DNA of 13,920 bases from Smithella sp. Lineage in GTDB: Bacteria; Desulfobacterota; Syntrophia; Syntrophales; Smithellaceae. Positions 8,772 through 13,920 of the stretch are shown here, in pieces (the first letter of the stretch is position 1; every line of letters begins with the position of its first letter). The translations under genes were made by a program, and so were the position numbers. The stretch is taken from NCBI GenBank assembly GCA_012797505.1, contig JAAZOZ010000178.1:1-13920 (forward strand). Reading direction: 5' to 3'. The notes under the pieces were generated by a model. That model searched no databases and was not told the DNA's origin. It was given only the letters and a program-made list of their open reading frames with translations.

Positions 8772-10949
8772 TCAGCAGATAAACAACATTTCCCAGAACT
8801 TGGGCAGAGGCCACCGCTCATCATCCACCAGATTTTCCAGGGCATCCACGGATTCCCGCAGCTCATCCATCTTCGGCTTGACCCTGGCGGCAAGGGTTTC
8901 CGCCTTTTTCTGCTCATCGTGAACGGCTTCGGCCGCTTCCACCCTGGCCAGGATGTCCTTGTTGGTGACGTAAATTGTATGGATCAGATCCAGGATCTTT
9001 TTAAGGAGCTCCGTCTGCGATGAAACCACCGCGCCGGAACCGATTGCTTCCTTCGCGGCATGGATCGCTTTGGCCAGTTTCTCCTGATACGACACGGCGG
9101 CCGGAATAATCTGCGTCATGCAGATGTTGTTGAGACATTTCGCCTCAATTTCCAAATCCTTAATGTAACGCTCTACATGAATCAGCTGGCGGCTCTTGAG
9201 CTCCACCCTGGAGAGGACTTCATATTTTTCAAACAAATCCAGCGCCTTGTCGGTGACGAGCGCGCGAAGCGCCGTGGGCGTGGTTTTTTCGTTGGGAAGT
9301 CCGCGCCGTTTGGCTTCGGCTTCCCATTCCCTGGTGTAGTTGTCACCGTTGAACAGGATCGGACGGACGGATTTGATTTCGCTTCTGAGCACGTCAAACA
9401 CGGCCTGATTGATGTTCTTTGCGTTCCTGGTTTTGGCTTTGATCTTCTCGGCCAGCTCATCGATGCTTTCGGCCACGATCGTGTTGAGAGCGATGACCTG
9501 CGTGGCGATGGACTGCGAGGAGCCTACCGCGCGGAATTCAAACTTGTTTCCGGTAAAGGCGAAAGGCGACGTCCGGTTGCGGTCGGTATTGTCCTTGCTG
9601 ACCTGATACAGAGACGAGACGCCCAGATCGATGATTTCGGCATTCGTGGCTTTCGTCACGGTGCCTTTTTCAATATTGTCCAGAATCTGCGTGAGCTGTT
9701 CGCCCAGGAACACGGAGATGATCGCCGGCGGCGCCTCATTGGCGCCCAGGCGGTGGTCGTTCCCGTAGGAGGCCACGGAGGCTCGCAGAATGTCCGCATG
9801 CTTGTAAACGGCGCGGACCGTCGCGATGAGAAACACCAGAAACTGAATGTTGTCCTGCGGTGTCGTGCCGGGGTTGAGCAGGTTATTGTCGTTGTTGTCG
9901 GCCATCGACCAGTTAACGTGCTTGCCGGAACCGTTAATTTTGGCAAACGGTTTTTCGTGCAGGAGCGCGGCCAGCTTGTGTTTTTTGGCCACGCTGCGCA
10001 GCGTCTCCATCACCAGCTGGTTGTGGTCAATGGCGAGATTGGCTTCTTCATAAACGGGGGCGATCTCATACTGACTGGGCGCCACTTCGTTGTGGCGGGT
10101 TTTTGCCGGAATGCCCAGTTTAAAGAGTTCTTCCTCGACGTCATGCATAAAGGAGGAAATTCGTTCCTTGATCGAGCCGAAGTATTGATCTTCCAGCTCC
10201 TGCCCCTTGGCCGGAGCCGCGCCGACCACCGTCCGGCCGCCCAGGACCAGGTCCTGGCGTTTGTAAAAATAGTCCATATCGATCAGGAAATATTCCTGCT
10301 CGGGGCCGAGATTGGACATCACCTTTTTAACATTTTTGACGCCCAGGAGCTTCAGCATCGCCACGGCGCTTTTACTCAACGCGCGGATGGATCGCAAAAG
10401 AGGCGTCTTTTTGTCGAGCGCCTGACCCGTGTAGGAAATGAAGGCGGTCGGAATGCACAGGGTTGTTGAAATGCCGTTTCTCTTGATAAACGCGGGCGAG
10501 GACATGTCCCAGGCCGTGTAACCTCGCGCTTCAAAAGTCGCGCGGATGCCGCCGGAGGGGAAAGACGAAGCATCCGGCTCGCCCTGGACGAGCTGTTTTC
10601 CGGAGAATCGCTCAATCACTTCGCCCGGTGCGATCGGATCGGCAAAGGCGTCGTGCTTTTCCGCCGTGATGCCCGTCATCGGCTGGAACCAGTGTGCAAA
10701 ATGCGTCGCGCCCTTTTCCAGCGCCCATTCCTTCATGGCGTGCGCTACGACATTGGCCGTATCCGCATCCAGGGGCATGTCTTCGTTGATTGCGTCCATC
10801 AGCTTTTTGTAGATGTTCTTGGGAAGCTTATCCTTCATGACCTTGTGGTTGAAGGTGTCCTCGCCGAAATACTGCGAGACGGGGACAAACTTTTCCTTTT
10901 CGATGATATAGCTTCTCTCTGCGGCCGCGATGGTATCTGTTTTTTTCAT
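8772..10949 (-). CDS. glnN: Glutamine synthetase type III
   Basis: The 725-residue product joins ammonia to glutamate using ATP. Its length, far above the roughly 470 residues of type I, and its motifs identify type III (GlnN), best known from Bacteroides, cyanobacteria and some anaerobes. Family landmarks are THFAHWFQPMTGITAEKHDAF (about 82-102), EPDASSFPSGGIRATFEARGYTAWD (about 124-148), NLGPEQEYFLID (about 213-224, metal-binding glutamates), RHNEVAPSQYEIAPVYEEAN (about 285-304) and NGSGKHVNWSM (about 339-349). I see none of the tyrosine adenylylation site of type I enzymes. The C-terminal third is the helical extension usual in GSIII. ATG is preceded by AAAGGA with a 9-base spacer. It lies 30 bases after the glutamate synthase fusion gene, so GS and GOGAT are probably made together. 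Confidence 0.97.
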   Translation of the reverse strand: MKKTDTIAAAERSYIIEKEKFVPVSQYFGEDTFNHKVMKDKLPKNIYKKLMDAINEDMPLDADTANVVAHAMKEWALEKGATHFAHWFQPMTGITAEKHDAFADPIAPGEVIERFSGKQLVQGEPDASSFPSGGIRATFEARGYTAWDMSSPAFIKRNGISTTLCIPTAFISYTGQALDKKTPLLRSIRALSKSAVAMLKLLGVKNVKKVMSNLGPEQEYFLIDMDYFYKRQDLVLGGRTVVGAAPAKGQELEDQYFGSIKERISSFMHDVEEELFKLGIPAKTRHNEVAPSQYEIAPVYEEANLAIDHNQLVMETLRSVAKKHKLAALLHEKPFAKINGSGKHVNWSMADNNDNNLLNPGTTPQDNIQFLVFLIATVRAVYKHADILRASVASYGNDHRLGANEAPPAIISVFLGEQLTQILDNIEKGTVTKATNAEIIDLGVSSLYQVSKDNTDRNRTSPFAFTGNKFEFRAVGSSQSIATQVIALNTIVAESIDELAEKIKAKTRNAKNINQAVFDVLRSEIKSVRPILFNGDNYTREWEAEAKRRGLPNEKTTPTALRALVTDKALDLFEKYEVLSRVELKSRQLIHVERYIKDLEIEAKCLNNICMTQIIPAAVSYQEKLAKAIHAAKEAIGSGAVVSSQTELLKKILDLIHTIYVTNKDILARVEAAEAVHDEQKKAETLAARVKPKMDELRESVDALENLVDDERWPLPKFWEMLFIC

Positions 10950-10979
10950 GGTTTTTCATCCTTTATCTGAAAAAATGGT

Positions 10980-13316
10980 TTACGCTAAAGGTTTATTCTC
11001 CGCGATTTCCCAGACGCCGGTGGGACAGGCCCCGGCGCAGAAACCGCAACCGATGCAGCGCTCGGCGTTGACTTCGTATCTAAACTTGCCCCCGGCGGTC
11101 TGGATGCGGGAGATGGCCTGTTCGGGGCATATTTCCTCGCACAGGCCGCAGTCCCGGCACGCGCCGCAGGAGGCGCATCTGGTCGCGCAGGAGGCGGGAT
11201 CGCTCATTCCCGCGGCGCGGGGGTCGAAGTATTGCAGCTTGACGCGATCATGGCGAATCGGCGGCAATTTGTCATAGGATTCGTGTGCTCCCCGGATCGA
11301 ATCGTCGATGGACCGCGCGGCGATTCTGCCCGCGCCGATGGCGTCGGTTAAAAGACCCGGCCGCACCGCATCGCCGATGGCGTAAACCTGAGAGTCGCTG
11401 GTGGCGTACGTGTCGTCCACCAGCACAAAACCTCGCTCGGTCGCAATTTCTTCCGGCAGGAAGGATAAGTCCGGCAGTTCGCCTACCGCCACGATGACCG
11501 TATCGGCGGGCAGCACATCGCCTGACGTCAGCTCGACGCCCGAATCCGTCACCGCTTTTGTGACACGCGGCCACAGAAACACCGCGCCTGCCGCTTCGGC
11601 ATGCTGCCTCTCCACGCCGAACGACGCGGGTTCTTGAACGTCAATCAATGTCACGCTTTTCGCGCCCAGGCGAAAAGCCTCCGTCGCTGCGTCACAGCCG
11701 ACATTGCCGGCGCCGATAATGACAACCTTCTCGCCTGCGTTTGCGCAATCGAGCTTGCTTTGCCGCAAAAACTCGAGTGCGCTTATGGTTCTGTCCATCC
11801 CCGGCACAGGGAGCTTGCGCGGGCTTTGCGCACCCGCCGCAATGACCACAAAGTCATGATCGTTTTTGAGTTTGGCAAAACCCTGCCGGGTCAGCGCCTG
11901 GCCGGTTTGTGTCCGGGTAAGATTTCTGGCCAGCCTCTCGATTTCATGCTCGACCACCTCCGCGGGAATGCGGCTTTTGGGTATCGAGTCGGTGATCTTG
12001 CCGCCCAGTTGTTTGCGGCTCTCCACAATCGTGACATCGTGGCCGGAGAGCCACAATTGCCAGGCCACAGACAGGCCCGCGGGACCGCCGCCCACGACGG
12101 CGATCTTTTTGCCTGTTTCGGGCGCGCGCCGGGGGACTTTTGCCTGAAGCGACGCCTTTCCCAGCACCCGCACATCCACCGGATCGAGTTTCACCAGGTT
12201 CCGCGTGCAGCTCTGCATACAGAGGTTCGGACACAAATGGCCGCAGACGGCCGCGGGGAAGGGGGTGTATTCCAGCGCCAGATTCACGGCTTCTTCCAGA
12301 TGGCCTTTGCGGATCAGTTCCCATCGTTTTTGAACGGGAATGCCGGTCGGGCAGGCCGCCTGGCAGGGCGGAAGATATTTTTCGTTTTCCCAGGAGGGAA
12401 CAAAGCGCCGGAGCGCTCCGGTGGTAATCACGTCGATCGGAGAACGGTCCAGACTCGACAAATCGCCGATCAAACCGCCCCGGCCCAGCTCATGTTCCCA
12501 GACCTCCTGTTTGAATTTCGCCATCGGACGAACGAATCGAGAGGCCTTTTCAGAAGGTTTGCGGGCGATCAAAAGCTGCCAGTCTTCCCGTTTTTCCGCG
12601 AGCTGTTCAAATAAATACTGCCTGCCGATGGCATCGAGAAATGTTTTGAGGTTTTGCTTCAACCACTCCCATTCGTCGTCCGGAAGGTCGGTCACCAGCC
12701 GGGCATCGGGTTGGCTGTAAGCTTCCTGACTGCCGCGGAAGAATATTTTTCCGCCGACCATGCCGACGCAGGGCCGGTATCCGAGCACGTTTTTTTCTTC
12801 TTCCGCGCCCGCGCCGCAAATCACGGCGATGCCGCCCGCCATGAATTCCGCAAACGAGTCTCCCGCTTTGCCGAAAACCCATAGTTCGGGCGGCTCAAAG
12901 CGCGGGTTGTATTTGGTCATGGTCATGCCGCGCGCGCCGATGTTGCCGCCGATGTACACCCGTCCCTGCGCCATGGCGTTTGCCGCGCCGTTGGTGGCAT
13001 TTCCGTGCACAATGATTTTTGCCCCCGCGTTGAGCCAGCCGACGTCGTCAGAGGCGGGGCCGAATGCTTGAATCGTGGTGTTCGCAAATCCCATGGACCC
13101 CAGGCGCTGACCGGACGTGCCCAGCACATCGACCTTCACCGGTTCGTCGTGCGCCCGCCAGAGACGGCCGCCAATGCCGTGCTGCCCCAGGGCGGTGACT
13201 TCAATATGACGGCAACCGTCTGCCACGGCTTTCTGAATGCGTTCTTCCAGAATCCGTGAATCCACGCGGACGGTGTTTTCCACGCCGGCAATTTTGATCG
13301 TATCTTTTCTGGTCAT
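10980..13316 (-). CDS. Glutamate synthase fusion: GXGXG domain, GltD-like flavoprotein, dicluster ferredoxin domain
   Basis: The 778-residue protein joins three parts. Residues 1-230 are the GXGXG beta-helix that forms the C-terminus of large GltB proteins (GSMGFANTTIQAFGPASDDVGWLNAGAKIIVHGNATNG is typical). After a linker, residues about 315-675 are a GltD/NfnL-like module: an iron-sulfur region with Cys318, 322, 358, 362, 366 and 370; the FAD fold GGGPAG at 409-414; the nucleotide fold GAGNVG at 535-540; and the flavin motif YAIGD at 645-649. Residues about 710-765 carry two CxxCxxCxxxCP motifs (Cys720-730 and Cys754-764), with extra Cys710, 714 and 717. It probably passes electrons to the FMN subunit encoded just upstream, for reductive transfer of the glutamine amide to 2-oxoglutarate. 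After the second beta-strand of the nucleotide fold it has IDVQEP instead of the arginine pair common in NADPH-using GltD, so donor choice is open. TAA stop, 30 bases before glnN. Confidence 0.9.
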   Translation of the reverse strand: MTRKDTIKIAGVENTVRVDSRILEERIQKAVADGCRHIEVTALGQHGIGGRLWRAHDEPVKVDVLGTSGQRLGSMGFANTTIQAFGPASDDVGWLNAGAKIIVHGNATNGAANAMAQGRVYIGGNIGARGMTMTKYNPRFEPPELWVFGKAGDSFAEFMAGGIAVICGAGAEEEKNVLGYRPCVGMVGGKIFFRGSQEAYSQPDARLVTDLPDDEWEWLKQNLKTFLDAIGRQYLFEQLAEKREDWQLLIARKPSEKASRFVRPMAKFKQEVWEHELGRGGLIGDLSSLDRSPIDVITTGALRRFVPSWENEKYLPPCQAACPTGIPVQKRWELIRKGHLEEAVNLALEYTPFPAAVCGHLCPNLCMQSCTRNLVKLDPVDVRVLGKASLQAKVPRRAPETGKKIAVVGGGPAGLSVAWQLWLSGHDVTIVESRKQLGGKITDSIPKSRIPAEVVEHEIERLARNLTRTQTGQALTRQGFAKLKNDHDFVVIAAGAQSPRKLPVPGMDRTISALEFLRQSKLDCANAGEKVVIIGAGNVGCDAATEAFRLGAKSVTLIDVQEPASFGVERQHAEAAGAVFLWPRVTKAVTDSGVELTSGDVLPADTVIVAVGELPDLSFLPEEIATERGFVLVDDTYATSDSQVYAIGDAVRPGLLTDAIGAGRIAARSIDDSIRGAHESYDKLPPIRHDRVKLQYFDPRAAGMSDPASCATRCASCGACRDCGLCEEICPEQAISRIQTAGGKFRYEVNAERCIGCGFCAGACPTGVWEIAENKPLA

Positions 13317-13351
13317 CGTCTTACCCTGTTTTCCAATTCCGTGGCGTTACC

Positions 13352-13380
13352 GTAGGGAACGGTTTAAAACCGTTCCCCAC
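13352..13380. repeat. 29-bp palindrome, copy 2, at the end of the GltB-type gene
   Basis: It is the same element as at 2689-2717 with one base change, C for T at 13378, which breaks one base pair of the 14-bp stem. As with copy 1, it touches the stop codon of a - strand gene (TAG at 13382-13380) and lies in a gap between two operon genes. No T run follows it. Both copies sit in the same orientation relative to the upstream gene, although the near-perfect symmetry makes orientation hard to define. Confidence 0.85.
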
Positions 13381-13920
13381 TACAGAACGTATTTGATGTT
13401 CAACCGCCCGGCGGCGTCCGCATCGCTGATGCCCAGGGCATCCGACATGCCGATCGGCAGTGAAGTGGAGCGCCCCAGCGGCGCCACGATCTTTTTCAGT
13501 TCCGTGTCGAACGTTAAATAGACGTCCACCAGCCGCTGGGCAACCCGCTCCGGGTCCAGCCGCCGATCCAGCCGCGGGTCCTGCGAGGTGATGCCTTTGG
13601 GGCAAACGCCGACGTTGCAGACATTGCATCGGTCGCCCTCCGATCCCAGACAGCCGGCGGCCGCCTGCATGATGTATTTGCCCGTCTGAACACCGCTGGC
13701 GCCCAGCATGATCAGGGCGGCGGCATTGGCGGCCAGATTGCCGTTTTTCCCGATGCCGCCGCCGGCAAAGAGGGGGAGCTCGTTTTGTTTGCCCAGCTTC
13801 ACCAGCGTCAGGTAGGCGTCGCGCAGGTTGCTGGCGATGGGGTGTCCCATGTGGTTCATGGAAACATTGTAGGCCGCGCCCGTGCCTCCGTCCTCGCCGT
13901 CGATGGCGAGTCCGGCCGCG
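13380..13920 (-). CDS. Glutamate synthase FMN-binding domain protein, 3' part only
   Basis: The gene enters from beyond the right edge; 179 residues of its C-terminus are visible and the frame is open to base 13920. The first visible residues read AAGLAIDGEDGGTGAA, the loop following the FMN/2-oxoglutarate barrel strands in GltB proteins. Then come MNHMGHP, FAGGGIGKNGNLAANAAALIMLGASGVQTG (the FMN phosphate-binding end of the barrel) and RCNVCNVGVCPKGITSQDP, with three cysteines spaced C-x2-C-x4-CP as in iron-sulfur binding GltB segments. The protein ends about 60 residues later without a GXGXG domain. That domain is in the next gene, so this is a split, archaeal-like arrangement. An ATG at 13859 is internal, not the start. 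A class II glutaminase gene is expected outside the window, upstream of or within this gene. Confidence 0.93.
   Translation of the reverse strand, partial: AAGLAIDGEDGGTGAAYNVSMNHMGHPIASNLRDAYLTLVKLGKQNELPLFAGGGIGKNGNLAANAAALIMLGASGVQTGKYIMQAAAGCLGSEGDRCNVCNVGVCPKGITSQDPRLDRRLDPERVAQRLVDVYLTFDTELKKIVAPLGRSTSLPIGMSDALGISDADAAGRLNIKYVL

Noticed and set aside
9060..10469. A 469-codon open frame on the + strand opposite glnN
   Set aside because: Low-complexity His/Arg/Val-rich translation, an artefact of the opposite strand of glutamine synthetase.
13380..13859. The ATG at 13859 as the true start of the last gene
   Set aside because: The frame stays open to the window edge and the upstream codons encode the conserved glutamate synthase DGEDGGTGAA loop, so the gene is cut by the edge.

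Overview
The window looks like chromosomal DNA from an anaerobic, fairly GC-rich bacterium. The best guess is a Syntrophales-like or other Desulfobacterota lineage. That rests on type III glutamine synthetase, a split, iron-sulfur-rich glutamate synthase, a Bacillus-type [4Fe-4S] PurF, and interspersed palindromic repeats between genes. The lineage is an inference from gene content, not a database result.

Layout: a repeat remnant (1-61) leads into a small GNAT acetyltransferase on the + strand (56-508). Everything else is on the - strand and should be read from right to left. In transcription order it is: the 3' end of a glutamate synthase FMN-domain gene (13920-13380, entering from outside the window); a fused GXGXG / GltD-like / ferredoxin-like glutamate synthase protein (13316-10980); type III glutamine synthetase glnN (10949-8772); CTP synthase pyrG (8699-7095); carbamoyl phosphate synthase carA (7054-5924) and carB (5920-2714); amidophosphoribosyltransferase purF (2641-1214); and a DUF4126-type membrane protein (1139-567). 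Gaps between these genes are 3-74 bases. No stretch over 300 bases lacks a gene, and I see no tRNA, rRNA, CRISPR array or insertion sequence.

How the genes fit together: the first three genes make glutamate and glutamine (the GS-GOGAT cycle). The next four use glutamine as amide donor to make CTP, carbamoyl phosphate and phosphoribosylamine. The cluster therefore reads as a glutamine supply-and-demand operon feeding pyrimidine, arginine and purine synthesis.

The most unusual points are a near-identical 29-bp palindrome at the 3' ends of two genes of this operon (2689-2717 and 13352-13380), each touching the stop codon; the three-part glutamate synthase fusion with a cysteine-dense tail and no arginine pair at the expected NADPH-phosphate position; a strong hairpin between glnN and pyrG; and a possible terminator with a competing stem after purF. 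I found nothing resembling a defence system or mobile island.
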